In this document: piece by piece, positions 50,784 through 60,288 of the stretch
Position numbering within the stretch: position 1 is the stretch's first letter
Layout: each line of letters starts with the position of its first letter
NCBI RefSeq assembly: GCF_023910625.1
Contig: NZ_JAAVVW010000003.1
Coordinates: 992,001-1,056,000, forward strand
From: Limnohabitans sp.
GTDB taxonomy: Bacteria > Pseudomonadota > Gammaproteobacteria > Burkholderiales > Burkholderiaceae_C
Direction: 5' to 3'
DNA length: 64,000 bases
The notes under the pieces: generated by a model
Told to the model about the DNA's origin: nothing
The model's database searches: none
What the model saw: the letters and a program-made list of their open reading frames with translations, nothing else
Position numbers and translations under genes: made by a program

Positions 50784-52025
50784 ATGAGTACATGGGATGT
50801 TGTGATCGTCGGCGCCGGAGCGGCCGGTTTGTTTTGCGCAGGCGTGGCAGGCCAGCGCGGCTTGAAGGTGCTGGTGCTGGACCACAGCGACAAGATCGCC
50901 GAAAAAATCCGCATCTCGGGCGGAGGGCGTTGCAATTTCACCAACCGCTTGCTCGACGCATCCGCCCCACAAAAGCACTTCATCGGCCAAAACCCGCAAT
51001 TTTGCCGCTCGGCCCTGTCACGCTACACCCCACAAGACTTTATTAATTTGGTGCAAAAGCACGGCATCGCTTTTCACGAAAAGCACAAGGGCCAACTGTT
51101 TTGCGACCACTCGGCCGAAGACATCATCCGCATGCTGCTGGCCGAATGTGAAGCGGGGGGTGTGACCCTGAAAATGGGCTGCAGCGTGCAAGCTGTGCGG
51201 CACTTGGCAGATGGCGGCTACGAATTGGACACCTCACAAGGCCCATTGCAATCGCGAGCGTTGGTCGTGGCCACAGGCGGCTTGTCCATCCCCAAGATCG
51301 GGGCCACTGGCTGGGGCTACGAATTGGCCACGCAGTTCGGCCTGCGCCTGGTGGAACGCCGGGCCGGCCTGGTGCCTTTGACTTTTGACGGCGCCGCCTG
51401 GGCACCTTATGCGCAATTGGCCGGACTGGCTTTGCCCGTGGGCATCAGCACAGGCGAGAAGAAAATACGCATGCACTTCGACGAAGACCTGCTGTTCACC
51501 CACCGGGGTTTGTCAGGCCCAGGGGTGCTGCAAATTTCGAGCTATTGGCTGCCAGGCATGCCCATTCGACTGAATCTGGCCCCCGAGGTCAACCTGCCAG
51601 TCCGCCTGCAAGACGCCAAGTCACGGTCCAAGAAACTGTTGGGCAACGAATTGGCCACCCTGGTGCCCAGTCGCCTGGCCGAGGCCTGGGTCAGCCAGGT
51701 CCCGGCCTTGCAACGCACATCCGCCGAGGTGCCAGACAAAGCCCTGAACCAGTTGGCCGAGGCGCTGTCGAACTGGACGCTCACGCCAACTGGCAGCGAA
51801 GGCTACAAAAAAGCCGAAGTCACCCTGGGCGGCGTGGACACGCGAGACCTGTCTTCGCAAACCATGGAATCCAAACAATCGGGCCTGTACTTCATTGGCG
51901 AAGTGGTGGATGTGACGGGCTGGCTGGGCGGCTACAACTTCCAATGGGCCTGGGCCAGCGGTCATGCGTGCGCTACAGCACTGGCCAACCAACGAGGCCC
52001 TCAACCTCGCACCAGCGGGGGCTGA
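50784..52025 (+). CDS. HI0933 family flavoprotein (NAD(P)/FAD-dependent oxidoreductase)
   Basis: A 413-residue flavoprotein: VVIVGAGAAGLFCAGVAGQR (residues 6-25), the family box ISGGGRCNFTNR (residues 47-58), ATGGLSIPKIGATGWGYELA, VTLGGVDTRDLSSQTMESKQ, and the C-terminal GWLGGYNFQWAWASGHACA. HI0933/YhiN proteins bind FAD; the physiological reaction is unknown. Single gene with no visible operon partner. Confidence 0.9.
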   Translation: MSTWDVVIVGAGAAGLFCAGVAGQRGLKVLVLDHSDKIAEKIRISGGGRCNFTNRLLDASAPQKHFIGQNPQFCRSALSRYTPQDFINLVQKHGIAFHEKHKGQLFCDHSAEDIIRMLLAECEAGGVTLKMGCSVQAVRHLADGGYELDTSQGPLQSRALVVATGGLSIPKIGATGWGYELATQFGLRLVERRAGLVPLTFDGAAWAPYAQLAGLALPVGISTGEKKIRMHFDEDLLFTHRGLSGPGVLQISSYWLPGMPIRLNLAPEVNLPVRLQDAKSRSKKLLGNELATLVPSRLAEAWVSQVPALQRTSAEVPDKALNQLAEALSNWTLTPTGSEGYKKAEVTLGGVDTRDLSSQTMESKQSGLYFIGEVVDVTGWLGGYNFQWAWASGHACATALANQRGPQPRTSGG

Positions 52026-52043
52026 ACAACTGAATTTCATGGC

Positions 52044-52049
52044 TATAAT
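52044..52049 (+). promoter_or_regulatory. Probable -10 box of rpsU
   Basis: TATAAT, 128 bp upstream of the rpsU ATG. No convincing -35 hexamer is present at 16-18 bp. The transcript would carry a ~120-base leader. Confidence 0.5.
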
Positions 52050-52177
52050 CGCAGGCTTTACTGGCAACCCCCCGTCTGCCAAATACCAGTTCATGATGGG
52101 GATCCGCCGAAACTGGGTTTCAAGGGCCCGATCTCCCTTGCTACCGCAGTCGGCACATTTTTGGAAACTTTGATTCA

Positions 52178-52390
52178 ATGACCACCATCCGCGTGAAAGA
52201 AAACGAGCCGTTTGACGTTGCCCTGCGTCGCTTCAAGCGCACCATCGAAAAACTCGGCCTGCTGACCGACCTGCGTGCCCGCGAGTTCTACGAAAAGCCC
52301 ACCACTGAGCGCAAGCGCAAAAAGTCGGCTGCCGTCAAGCGTCATTACAAGCGCGTGCGCAGCATGCAGCTGCCCAAGAAGATGTATTGA
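52178..52390 (+). CDS. rpsU: 30S ribosomal protein S21
   Basis: A 70-residue basic protein, [20 protein letters not shown] followed by [16 protein letters not shown]. It helps the 30S subunit recognise Shine-Dalgarno sequences. It is the first gene of the classical rpsU-dnaG-rpoD macromolecular synthesis cluster, here followed by a terminator and yqeY. Confidence 0.98.
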   Translation: MTTIRVKENEPFDVALRRFKRTIEKLGLLTDLRAREFYEKPTTERKRKKSAAVKRHYKRVRSMQLPKKMY

Positions 52391-52425
52391 TCTTCTGATT
52401 TGTACGACCGTCAAGGTCTGCAAAC

Positions 52426-52464
52426 AAGCCCGCTGGAGGACGCTCAGGCGGGCTTTGTTTTTTC
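52426..52464 (+). terminator. Terminator between rpsU and yqeY
   Basis: Stem AAGCCCGC / GCGGGCTT with a 14-base loop, followed by a T-rich tract (TGTTTTTTC), 35 bp after the rpsU stop. Confidence 0.8.
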
Positions 52465-52506
52465 TTGATTTCCTTTTTTGTTGAAACCCCGTTGCAGGAG
52501 CCTCTC

Positions 52507-52953
52507 ATGAGCCTGAAAGAACAAATCACCGAAGACATGAAAAACGCCATGCGCGCCAAAGACGCTGAGCGCCTGGGCACCATCCGCTTGCTGCTGTCGG
52601 CCTTGAAGCAAAAAGAAGTGGACGAGCGGATCGAACTGGACGATGTCGCCGTGGTGGCCATCGTGGACAAACTCATCAAGCAGCGCAAAGACTCGATCGC
52701 CGCCTTTGAGCAAGCCGCCCGTCAAGACCTGGCCGACAAGGAAAAGGCCGAAATGGCTGTCTTGGTGGGCTACCTGCCAGCCCGCATGTCGGCCGAAGAA
52801 GTCACTGCGGCCGTGCAGGCTATCGTGGCAGAGCTCGGTGCCAAGGGGCCGGGAGACATGGGCAAAGTGATGGGTGCGGTCAAAGCCCAATTGGCTGGCA
52901 AGGCCGACATGGGTCAGGTGTCTGCTGCTGTGAAGGCGGCGCTGGCGGGCTGA
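52507..52953 (+). CDS. yqeY: GatB/YqeY domain protein
   Basis: A 148-residue protein: MSLKEQITEDMKNAMRAKDA, RLGTIRLLLSALKQKEVDER, VLVGYLPARMSAEEVTAAVQ, GDMGKVMGAVKAQLAGKADM. It corresponds to the tail domain of the GatB tRNA-amidotransferase subunit, which binds tRNA; the free-standing protein's role is not settled. ATG 52507 has GGAG 8 bp upstream. Usual neighbour of rpsU in this bacterial group. Confidence 0.93.
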   Translation: MSLKEQITEDMKNAMRAKDAERLGTIRLLLSALKQKEVDERIELDDVAVVAIVDKLIKQRKDSIAAFEQAARQDLADKEKAEMAVLVGYLPARMSAEEVTAAVQAIVAELGAKGPGDMGKVMGAVKAQLAGKADMGQVSAAVKAALAG

Positions 52954-52979
52954 TCGCGGTCGCAGACCGCTCCTACAAA
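52953..52979. repeat. REP-like element after yqeY
   Basis: On the minus strand TTTGTAGGAGCGGTCTGCGA followed by CCGCGAT: a TGTAGGAGC head and a GCGGTCTGCGACCGC hairpin. The yqeY stop (52951-52953) touches it. Confidence 0.7.
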
Positions 52980-52995
52980 GCTTGGAGTCAGGGCT

Positions 52996-53886
52996 TCAGG
53001 CTTGCAAGATCAAAGCCGCCCCGGCCACCGCCATCACCGCCCCAGCCCAAGCCCCCCAAGCGGGGTGGCGACGGTAAATCACCCACAGCAGCGGCAGCAA
53101 TAAGATCGGGGTGAGCGACGAGAAAATTCCCACCAAATTGGCCTGCCCCGTTTTCAGGGCCTGAGACACCAGCGTCATGCCCAAGGCCATCGCCACCACC
53201 GCACTGGCCGCCGTATTGAACAAGGTTTTGGGGTTCAACGGGTTTTGCAGCCGTGCCACTTTGGCCCCTGCCCACAGCAGCGCCAAGTGCGCCAGAAAAC
53301 TGGCCGATGTGCGCACGGCCGAAGCAGACACCGCGTCCACCCCTGCCACCATCAAAGGCTTGATCATCAAGGTCGCGGCCGAATGGCTGGCGGCGGCCAG
53401 CAACCCCAGCAAAATACCCGTCCACAAAGACCCTTGGGTGTTTTCCCAAACATGGGTTTCGCTTTCGCGGCGGCCCCACACAATCGCCACCATCACGCCC
53501 GAGACCAACAAGCTGCCGCCCACCAAAGTCCAGCCCCACAGGGTCTCCCCCAGAATCAACCAAGCCAGCATGGTCGAAAAAATGGCGTGCGTGGCAAACA
53601 GCACGCCACTGCGGCGTGGCCCCAGCCGGTTCATGCAGGCAAACAGGGCCGTATCGCCAATGAAGATACCAATCAAGCCGGACAAAGCCAGCAAGCCCAC
53701 GCTCGCGCCATCGAGGCTGCGCCACTGCCCGGTGAACGCGGCCAAGGCCCACAGCAAGGTCAGGGCAAAAAACAAGCGCCAGCGGGTGAACGCAAACGCG
53801 CCCATGCGGCTTGAAGCGGCGGCAGAAAACAAACTGCCCACCGCCCAAGACAAAGCGGCCAGCGCCGCCAAAAGTTCTGCCTGCAC
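52996..53886 (-). CDS. EamA/DMT family permease
   Basis: A 296-residue protein with ten predicted membrane helices in two EamA repeats: LLAALAALSWAVGSLFSAAA, SGLIGIFIGDTALFACMNRL, HAIFSTMLAWLILGETLWGW, then LLGLLAAASHSAATLMIKPL and AWGAWAGAVMAVAGAALILQ. Such carriers export amino acids, nucleotides or other metabolites; the substrate is unknown. It ends facing yqeY. Confidence 0.9.
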   Translation of the reverse strand: MQAELLAALAALSWAVGSLFSAAASSRMGAFAFTRWRLFFALTLLWALAAFTGQWRSLDGASVGLLALSGLIGIFIGDTALFACMNRLGPRRSGVLFATHAIFSTMLAWLILGETLWGWTLVGGSLLVSGVMVAIVWGRRESETHVWENTQGSLWTGILLGLLAAASHSAATLMIKPLMVAGVDAVSASAVRTSASFLAHLALLWAGAKVARLQNPLNPKTLFNTAASAVVAMALGMTLVSQALKTGQANLVGIFSSLTPILLLPLLWVIYRRHPAWGAWAGAVMAVAGAALILQA

Positions 53887-53899
53887 AGCGCAGCAGGCC

Positions 53900-55309
53900 T
53901 TAGCTGCCCGCCAACTTCATGCGGTTGACCAAGATAGAGCCTGTGGATTTGGCACCCATGTTGTAAGCATCCGAGCCCACCGCCTCGATGCCCAGAAACA
54001 TGTCTTTGAGGTTGCCCGCGATGGTGATCTCGTGCACCGGGTAGGCGATCTGGCCGTTCTCCACCCAAAAGCCGCTGGCCCCGCGTGAATAGTCGCCTGT
54101 CACGTAGTTCACGCCTTGGCCCATCAACTCCGTCACAAACAGGCCGGTGCCCAGCTTTTGGATCATGGCGTTCAGGTCGTCGCCCGCTTGGGTCAGGCGA
54201 GACGTCATGGCCAAGTTGTGCGAGCCACCCGCATTGCCGGTGGTCTTCATGCCCAACTTGCGGGCCGAATAGCTGGAGAGGAAATAGCCCTCCACCCGTC
54301 CGCCTTTGACCACTTTGCGGCGCACCGAGCGCACACCTTCGTCGTCAAAAGGCGAGCTGCCTTTGCCGCGCAGCACAAACGGGTCTTCTTCGATGTCGAT
54401 GTGCTTGGGAAACACCTTTTTGCCCAAAGAGTCCAGCAAAAAGCTGCTCTTGCGGTACAACGCCCCGCCGCTCACGGCCTGCACAAAACCACCCAGCAAG
54501 CCAGCGGCCACGGGCGACTCGAACAACACGGGGCATTCGGTGGTGGCAATCTTGCGGGCCCCCAAACGCGACAAGGCGCGTTCGGCGGCATAGCGGCCCA
54601 CAGCCTCGACCGAGGCCAACTCTTCGGCTGAGCGCATCGAGGTGTACCAAGCGTCGCGCTGCATCTCGGCATTGCGCCCGGGCAGCTTGGCAATCGGGGC
54701 CACCGAAACGCTGTGGCGCGAGCTGGCATAACCGCCGCGAAAACCGTGCGTGTGGGCGCTGAAGAAATGGCTTTGCTGGGCCGACACGGCAGCGCCGTCG
54801 CTGTTGGTGATGCGGCGGCTGGTTTTGAGGGCAGCGGCCTCGCATTGCAAGGCGATGCGGGCGGCTTCTTCGCTGTTGATGGACCACGGGTGAAACAAGT
54901 CCAGGTCGCGGTGGTTCGTTTCAATGTCGGCTTCGTCGGGCAAACCGGCCGTGGGGTCTTCGGCCGTGAAGCGGGCAATGTCGAAAGCTGCTTGCACCGT
55001 GCGCTCGATCGCGGCTTTGGAAAAATCCGAAGTGCTGGCATTGCCCCGGCGGTGCTTCACATAGACCGTCACACCCAGCGATTTGTCGCGGTTGCGCTCC
55101 ACGTTTTCCAGCTCGCCTTTGCGCACACTGACCGACAGGCCGCAACCTTCCGACGCTTCGGCCCCCGCGTTGGTGGCCCCCAGTTTTTTGGCGTGGTGCA
55201 GGGCGATGTCGACCAACCCCTCAAAATGATCACGCGAGTAGCTGAAGCCGTCGTGGGCGTGTGCATGGGAGGCGGGGGCAGGGGCGTTTTTTTTCACGGC
55301 GCTTTTCAC
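53900..55309 (-). CDS. pmbA: Metalloprotease PmbA/TldE
   Basis: A ~469-residue TldD/PmbA family protein, half of the TldD-TldE protease that matures microcin B17/CcdA-type substrates. Blocks are ATNAGAEASEGCGLSVSVRK, LFHPWSINSEEAARIALQCE, GLLGGFVQAVSGGALYRKSS, VEGYFLSSYSARKLGMKTTG and SRGASGFWVENGQIAYPVHE. The TldD zinc motif is absent, as expected for TldE. No ATG fits the family start; GTG 55309 or 55297 (VKKNAPAPASHAHAHDG) is likely, and the frame is open to 55441. Confidence 0.9.
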   Translation of the reverse strand: MKSAVKKNAPAPASHAHAHDGFSYSRDHFEGLVDIALHHAKKLGATNAGAEASEGCGLSVSVRKGELENVERNRDKSLGVTVYVKHRRGNASTSDFSKAAIERTVQAAFDIARFTAEDPTAGLPDEADIETNHRDLDLFHPWSINSEEAARIALQCEAAALKTSRRITNSDGAAVSAQQSHFFSAHTHGFRGGYASSRHSVSVAPIAKLPGRNAEMQRDAWYTSMRSAEELASVEAVGRYAAERALSRLGARKIATTECPVLFESPVAAGLLGGFVQAVSGGALYRKSSFLLDSLGKKVFPKHIDIEEDPFVLRGKGSSPFDDEGVRSVRRKVVKGGRVEGYFLSSYSARKLGMKTTGNAGGSHNLAMTSRLTQAGDDLNAMIQKLGTGLFVTELMGQGVNYVTGDYSRGASGFWVENGQIAYPVHEITIAGNLKDMFLGIEAVGSDAYNMGAKSTGSILVNRMKLAGS

Positions 55310-55424
55310 AGAAATATTCACGAGGAGGGTCTCGAAAAAAATGGCGGGCACCAGGCCCGCAGTGGCCGCTATGATACTTGCCACCCAGCCCCAGCGTTGC
55401 ATCTGAAAACGAGTTCCCCCATTC

Positions 55425-56084
55425 ATGTCCCGTAAACCCAAAAAAGGCTACTTCGTGCGCGGTCAATTTGTTGCCGAAGGCAGCGAGCTGGACCTGGAGT
55501 ACAAGCGCGAGCTCAAAGGCGGCCTAGATGGCCCCAGCCGCACCGAACTCAAGCGTGAAAGCACCGAATTGCAAGACCTTGGCACCGATCTGCTGACTTT
55601 GCGCAAAGACCTGATGGAGGGCCTGGCCCTGCCTGACAAACTGGTGGATGGCCTGGCCGAAGCCAAGCGCATCACCAACTTTGAAGGCAAGCGCCGCCAA
55701 ATGCAGTTCATTGGCAAGCAAATGCGCCTGCTCAGCCCTGAAATCTTGCAGACCGTGCGCGAGGCCCTGGACATCCAGCGCCTGGGCAGTGCCAAGGACA
55801 CCCAAGCCCTGCACCTGGCCGAAGCCTGGCGCGACCGCCTGATCGCCAATGACGAGGCCGTGGGCGAATGGATCGCGCACCACCCTCAAACCGACATGCA
55901 GCAGCTGCGCGCCTTGGTGCGCCAAGCACGCAAGGACGCGGTGCCCGTGAGCAACGCAGCCGTTTCACAAGGCTTGGCCCCCCGCCAAGGCCGCGCTTAC
56001 CGCGAACTGTTCAAGCTGGTGCGCAGCGTGCTCACCGGCGGCGAAAGTGACCACACCCCCGACGAGGACACCGAAGATGAGTGA
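55425..56084 (+). CDS. darP: Dual-action ribosomal maturation protein DarP (YjgA)
   Basis: A 219-residue helical basic protein: MSRKPKKGYFVRGQFVAEGS, GPSRTELKRESTELQDLGTD, EAKRITNFEGKRRQMQFIGK, QGRAYRELFKLVRSVL. DarP helps assemble the 50S peptidyl-transferase centre. It is divergent from pmbA, as in many proteobacteria, and overlaps mog by 8 bp. Confidence 0.92.
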   Translation: MSRKPKKGYFVRGQFVAEGSELDLEYKRELKGGLDGPSRTELKRESTELQDLGTDLLTLRKDLMEGLALPDKLVDGLAEAKRITNFEGKRRQMQFIGKQMRLLSPEILQTVREALDIQRLGSAKDTQALHLAEAWRDRLIANDEAVGEWIAHHPQTDMQQLRALVRQARKDAVPVSNAAVSQGLAPRQGRAYRELFKLVRSVLTGGESDHTPDEDTEDE

Positions 56085-56673
56085 ATCCCAGTTTGACCCG
56101 ATCAAGATCGGCATCGTGTCCATCAGCGACCGGGCCAGCACCGGTGTGTACGAAGACAAAGGCTTGCCTGCATTGCAAGACTGGTTGACCCGTGCGCTGC
56201 ACAACCCCATCACGTTTGAGCCGCGCCTGATCCCCGACGTAAAAGACCGCATCAGTGCCACCCTGATCGAGTTGGTCGATGCCGGTTGCAGCTTGGTGCT
56301 GACCACCGGCGGCACCGGCCCTGCCCTGCGCGACGTGACGCCCGAAGCCACGCTGGCCGTGGCCGACAAGGAAATGCCTGGCTTTGGCGAGCAAATGCGC
56401 CAGATCAGCCTGAAATTTGTGCCCACCGCCATCCTGTCGCGCCAGGTGGCCGTGATCCGGGGCCAAAGCCTGATCATCAACCTGCCCGGGCAGCCCAAAT
56501 CGATTGCCGAAACGCTGGAAGGTCTGAAAGACGCCGATGGCAAAGCCGTGGTGCACGGCATTTTTGCGGCGGTGCCTTATTGCGTGGATTTGATTGGCGG
56601 CCCGTACATGGAAACCAAGGGCGAGGTGTGCAAAGCCTTTCGCCCCAAGACCGCCATCCAGCCAGCACGCTGA
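56077..56673 (+). CDS. mog: Molybdopterin adenylyltransferase
   Basis: A 198-residue MoaB/Mog fold enzyme that adenylates molybdopterin before molybdenum insertion. Visible blocks are IKIGIVSISDRASTGVYEDK (residues 9-28), TTGGTGPALRDVTPEATLAV (the TGGTG and RD-TPEA motifs), VIRGQSLIINLPGQPKSIAE. ATG 56077 overlaps the darP stop. Confidence 0.93.
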   Translation: MSESQFDPIKIGIVSISDRASTGVYEDKGLPALQDWLTRALHNPITFEPRLIPDVKDRISATLIELVDAGCSLVLTTGGTGPALRDVTPEATLAVADKEMPGFGEQMRQISLKFVPTAILSRQVAVIRGQSLIINLPGQPKSIAETLEGLKDADGKAVVHGIFAAVPYCVDLIGGPYMETKGEVCKAFRPKTAIQPAR

Positions 56674-56683
56674 CGTGTTTGGG

Positions 56684-56689
56684 TATAAT
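56684..56689 (+). promoter_or_regulatory. Probable -10 box of rpoD
   Basis: TATAAT 11 bp after the mog stop, followed by a ~240-base region (56690-56935) with no plus-strand gene, presumably the rpoD leader. No clear -35 hexamer is seen. A minus-strand open frame crosses the leader but continues antisense through mog and is not accepted as a gene. Confidence 0.5.
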
Positions 56690-56935
56690 CCAAGTTTCGG
56701 CAAGAGCGACAGCAGCACCTCCGGCCCGACCAACGCCAATAGCGCAATGTCCCCATGTGGGCCGGTCACCGTTCCGCAAGGACTGCACACCAAATGTTCG
56801 CCCCACATCTTGCCATAGCAGATTGAACGCCCCAGCAGGTTGTTCGTCTGTGTCTCAACCCACGCCCGCGCCGGGATGTATTTGGCGCTGACTGGTTCCG
56901 TTTCCTTGTCTGTTTTGATGTCTTGAGGTTGTTCC

Positions 56936-59353
56936 ATGCCCGCTCAAAAGCCGAAGAAGCCCGCCCAGGCCGCTGCCAAAGCCAAACCCGTTGCCAAGCC
57001 CGCTGTTGCAAAAAAAGCCGCCGCGCCCGTCGCCAAGGCCAAAGTGCCTGCCAAAGTGCCTGCCAAACCGGCAGCGAAACCAGCAGCCAAAGCAGTCCCC
57101 AGCAAGGTCAAAGCAACGGCGACCCCGGCAAACGCTGCCAAGCCTGTGAAGAAAGCCGTCTCCGTGCCCGCCAAGAAAACCGAATTGACCGAGAAAAAAC
57201 CCATTGCCAAAGCAGCCAAAACCGCTGTCCCGGCACAAGACAACAAACCCGCGGCCAAAAAAGTTGTGACCGGTGCCAAACGAGGCCCCAAGAAAAAAGG
57301 CAGCATCGCCCCCCCCAGCCTTGAAGACGAATTGGCGGAGCTCGAAGACGAGCTCGAAGCAGAGCCGGTCGTCGAAGCCGGATCCGAGACCGCCGAAAAA
57401 GCCAAACCCCTGCGCATGAAGATCAGCAAGGCCAAAGAACGCGCCTTGATGAAAGAATTCGGCCTGGACGAAACCGTCCTGACCGAAGCCGAAATGAAGC
57501 AGCGCCGTGACCGTCTGAAAGCGCTGATCAAGCTGGGCAAAACCCGTGGCTACCTGACCAACGGCGAAATCAGCGACCACCTGCCCGACAAGCTGGTCGA
57601 TGCCGAAACCTTGGAAGTGGTGATTGCCACATTGAATGACCTGGGTGTGGCGGTGTACGAGCAAACGCCCGACGCCGAAAGCCTGATCATCACCGACAAT
57701 GCGCCCTCCGGCTCAACCGAAGAAGAAGCCGAGGAAGCCGCTGAAGCCGCCCTCTCCACCGTGGACAGCGAATTCGGCCGCACCACCGACCCCGTGCGCA
57801 TGTACATGCGCGAGATGGGCACGGTAGAGTTGCTGACCCGTGAAGGCGAGATCGAAATCGCCAAGCGCATCGAAGGCGGTTTGATGGACATGATGGCCGC
57901 GATCAGCGCATCACCGGCCACCATCGCCGAGATCCTGCGCCTGGCCAACGAAATCCGCGAAGGAAAAATCGTCATCTCCACCGTGGTGGACGGTTTCGCC
58001 AACCTGAACGAAGCCGACGACTACGTGGCCGAAGAAGACTTCGACGAATTCGACGAAGCCGACGACGACGACGGCAAAGGCGGCTCCAAAGCCCTGACCA
58101 AGAAGCTCGAAGAACTGAAAAATCAGGCCCTGGAACGCTTTGACCGCATCACCGTTTACTTCGATAAAGTGCACAAGGCTTACCTCAAGGAAGGCTGGGG
58201 GACTCCGTCTTACATCAAGGTGCAATCAACCCTGTCCGAAGAGCTGATGACCATCCGATTCACCGCCAAGACCATCGAGAAACTCTGCGACATGGTGCGC
58301 GGTCAGGTGGACGACGTGCGCAAGAAAGAGCGCGAACTGCGCCGCATCATTGTCGACAAATGTGGCTACCCGCAAGAGCTGTTCATCGCCGAGTTCAGTG
58401 GCCGTGATAAAAACGGCAAGCGCGTGGCTTCCAATTTACTCAACCTCAAGTGGATCGAAAAACAAGCTGCTGCGGGCAAGAGCTGGAGCGCTGTCATGGG
58501 CCGCAACATCCCGCCTGTGCAGGACCTGCAACAAAAACTGATGGACTTGCAATCGCAAGTGGTGGTGCCGCTCGATGAACTGAAAGACATCAACAAGCGC
58601 ATGAACGCCGGCGAGCGCTCGTCACGCGACGCCAAGAAAGAGATGATCGAGGCCAACTTGCGCCTGGTCATCTCCATCGCCAAGAAGTACACCAACCGTG
58701 GTTTGCAGTTCCTCGACTTGATCCAGGAAGGCAACATCGGCCTGATGAAGGCGGTCGACAAATTCGAATACCGCCGGGGCTACAAGTTTTCAACCTACGC
58801 CACCTGGTGGATCCGCCAGGCCATCACCCGCTCCATCGCGGACCAGGCCCGTACGATCCGCATTCCGGTGCACATGATCGAGACGATCAACAAGATGAAC
58901 CGCATCTCACGCCAGCACCTGCAGGAGTTCGGCTTCGAGCCCGACGCCTCGATCCTGGCCGAAAAAATGGAGATCCCGGAAGACAAAATCCGCAAGATCA
59001 TGAAGATCGCCAAGGAGCCGATCTCCATGGAGACGCCGATCGGTGACGACGACGACAGCCACTTGGGCGACTTCATCGAAGACAACACCCACACCGCCCC
59101 CATGGATGCGGCCTTACAAGCGGGTCTGCGCGACGTGGTCAAGGACATCCTGGACAGCCTGACCCCACGCGAAGCCAAAGTGCTGCGCATGCGTTTTGGC
59201 ATCGAGATGTCCACCGACCACACCCTGGAAGAAGTGGGCAAGCAGTTCGACGTGACCCGCGAACGCATCCGCCAGATCGAAGCCAAGGCGCTGCGCAAGC
59301 TCAAGCACCCCAGCCGCAGCGACAAACTTCGCAGTTTCATCGACACGATGTAA
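56936..59353 (+). CDS. rpoD: RNA polymerase sigma factor RpoD (sigma-70)
   Basis: An 805-residue primary sigma factor. Residues 1-130 are a Lys/Ala/Pro-rich low-complexity head ([20 protein letters not shown]). Region 1.1 follows ([20 protein letters not shown]), then 1.2 ([20 protein letters not shown]), an acidic non-conserved insert ([15 protein letters not shown]), region 2 ([40 protein letters not shown]), region 3 and region 4.2 ([20 protein letters not shown]). All core regions are intact. The long basic head is typical of Burkholderiales. It is followed by a strong terminator. Confidence 0.98.
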   Translation: MPAQKPKKPAQAAAKAKPVAKPAVAKKAAAPVAKAKVPAKVPAKPAAKPAAKAVPSKVKATATPANAAKPVKKAVSVPAKKTELTEKKPIAKAAKTAVPAQDNKPAAKKVVTGAKRGPKKKGSIAPPSLEDELAELEDELEAEPVVEAGSETAEKAKPLRMKISKAKERALMKEFGLDETVLTEAEMKQRRDRLKALIKLGKTRGYLTNGEISDHLPDKLVDAETLEVVIATLNDLGVAVYEQTPDAESLIITDNAPSGSTEEEAEEAAEAALSTVDSEFGRTTDPVRMYMREMGTVELLTREGEIEIAKRIEGGLMDMMAAISASPATIAEILRLANEIREGKIVISTVVDGFANLNEADDYVAEEDFDEFDEADDDDGKGGSKALTKKLEELKNQALERFDRITVYFDKVHKAYLKEGWGTPSYIKVQSTLSEELMTIRFTAKTIEKLCDMVRGQVDDVRKKERELRRIIVDKCGYPQELFIAEFSGRDKNGKRVASNLLNLKWIEKQAAAGKSWSAVMGRNIPPVQDLQQKLMDLQSQVVVPLDELKDINKRMNAGERSSRDAKKEMIEANLRLVISIAKKYTNRGLQFLDLIQEGNIGLMKAVDKFEYRRGYKFSTYATWWIRQAITRSIADQARTIRIPVHMIETINKMNRISRQHLQEFGFEPDASILAEKMEIPEDKIRKIMKIAKEPISMETPIGDDDDSHLGDFIEDNTHTAPMDAALQAGLRDVVKDILDSLTPREAKVLRMRFGIEMSTDHTLEEVGKQFDVTRERIRQIEAKALRKLKHPSRSDKLRSFIDTM

Positions 59354-59376
59354 AACACCCTGCCCTGCATGCGGCA

Positions 59377-59412
59377 AAGCCTCCCGGCTGCGAAGTCGGG
59401 GGGCTTTTTTTT
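59377..59412 (+). terminator. Intrinsic terminator after rpoD
   Basis: Stem AAGCCTCCCGGC / GTCGGGGGGCTT (two wobble pairs), six-base loop, then eight T residues. Confidence 0.85.
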
Positions 59413-59532
59413 GCCCATTTGGCCCTGAACACCGCTCAATAACCGTCCAACGGCCATGGACTGATCCCATTCGAAGCGGGAAAGGTCGTTTTTTCCTTTT
59501 TGTACGCTACCGAACATTAAAAATTGATCTTT

Positions 59533-59547
59533 TGATTAAAATAATCA
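59533..59547. promoter_or_regulatory. Inverted repeat upstream of the Crp-type gene
   Basis: TGATTA-AAA-TAATCA, a perfect 6-bp inverted repeat in an AT-rich stretch 26 bp before the ATG at 59573. TTGATC at 59524-59529 could be a -35 box. Possible operator, for example for self-regulation. Confidence 0.35.
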
Positions 59548-59572
59548 TCAATATCCACATAAAGTTGTAAAA

Positions 59573-60256
59573 ATGTTAAATCCAACCAACAATCTGATGA
59601 TTAAGCAATTTGATGCCGAGAAATATGACAAATTGCTTCAGTCTTTCCAACTGGTATGCCTGGAAGCAGGTCAGTTGATCTTCCGGCCCCACGAAATTAT
59701 TCAATTTGTCTTTTTCCCGGTGAGCGCCATCATTGCGATGCAAATTGACATCTCGGATGGTTCGTCGGCCGACATTGTCTTGATCGGCAAAGAAGGCATG
59801 GTCGGCAGCGGCGTCATGGGCGGCAACCAGAACTTCAGCCGGGCACGTGTGAAGTTTGCGGGATTTGCCTACAAGTTGCCCTTGAGTGTTTTCCAGTCTG
59901 AGCTGGCCCTGGACAGCGCATTCCTGAAAATCTGGATGGCGACCACGCGGCAAATGATCTTGCAAATCGCCATGCCCACCGTCTGCAGCAGCAAACACAG
60001 CAATGAGCAACAGATCATTCGCTGGATCATGAACACCCTGGACAAAACCCAAGGGCAAACGCTTCAAATCACTCATCAAGAAATCGCCGACACACTGGGC
60101 ATTCGGCGGGAGTCGGTCACTCTGACCGCAGGCAAATTGAGCCACGAAGGCTTGATCGAAGTCACACGGGGGCAATTGCAAATCCTGGACCGCCCCAAGC
60201 TGGAGGTCAGGGCCTGTGAATGCTATCGGGTGATGCACCCGGCCAAACAACATTGA
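59573..60256 (+). CDS. Crp/Fnr family transcription regulator
   Basis: A 227-residue protein with a cyclic-nucleotide-binding-like beta roll (LEAGQLIFRPHEIIQFVFFP, IVLIGKEGMVGSGVMGG) and a C-terminal winged helix (LQITHQEIADTLGIRRESVT, LTAGKLSHEGLIEVTRGQLQ). It lacks FNR cysteines and the full cAMP-binding Arg-Ser set, so its ligand is unknown. It is the first gene before an exopolysaccharide-type operon on the same strand, and the next start lies 32 bp downstream, so it probably controls that operon. Confidence 0.88.
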   Translation: MLNPTNNLMIKQFDAEKYDKLLQSFQLVCLEAGQLIFRPHEIIQFVFFPVSAIIAMQIDISDGSSADIVLIGKEGMVGSGVMGGNQNFSRARVKFAGFAYKLPLSVFQSELALDSAFLKIWMATTRQMILQIAMPTVCSSKHSNEQQIIRWIMNTLDKTQGQTLQITHQEIADTLGIRRESVTLTAGKLSHEGLIEVTRGQLQILDRPKLEVRACECYRVMHPAKQH

Positions 60257-60288
60257 AAAGCAAGAACCCAAGACTTCGGACCATCGGC

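Noticed and set aside
52954-56935. A hidden dnaG between yqeY and rpoD
   Set aside because: All frames in the interval were considered; the coding capacity is used by EamA, pmbA, darP and mog, and no primase zinc or TOPRIM motif was found.
56032-56937. A 301-codon minus-strand frame through mog and the rpoD leader
   Set aside because: Two thirds are antisense to mog. The first 90 codons over the leader look slightly protein-like but have no ribosome site and no recognisable domain.
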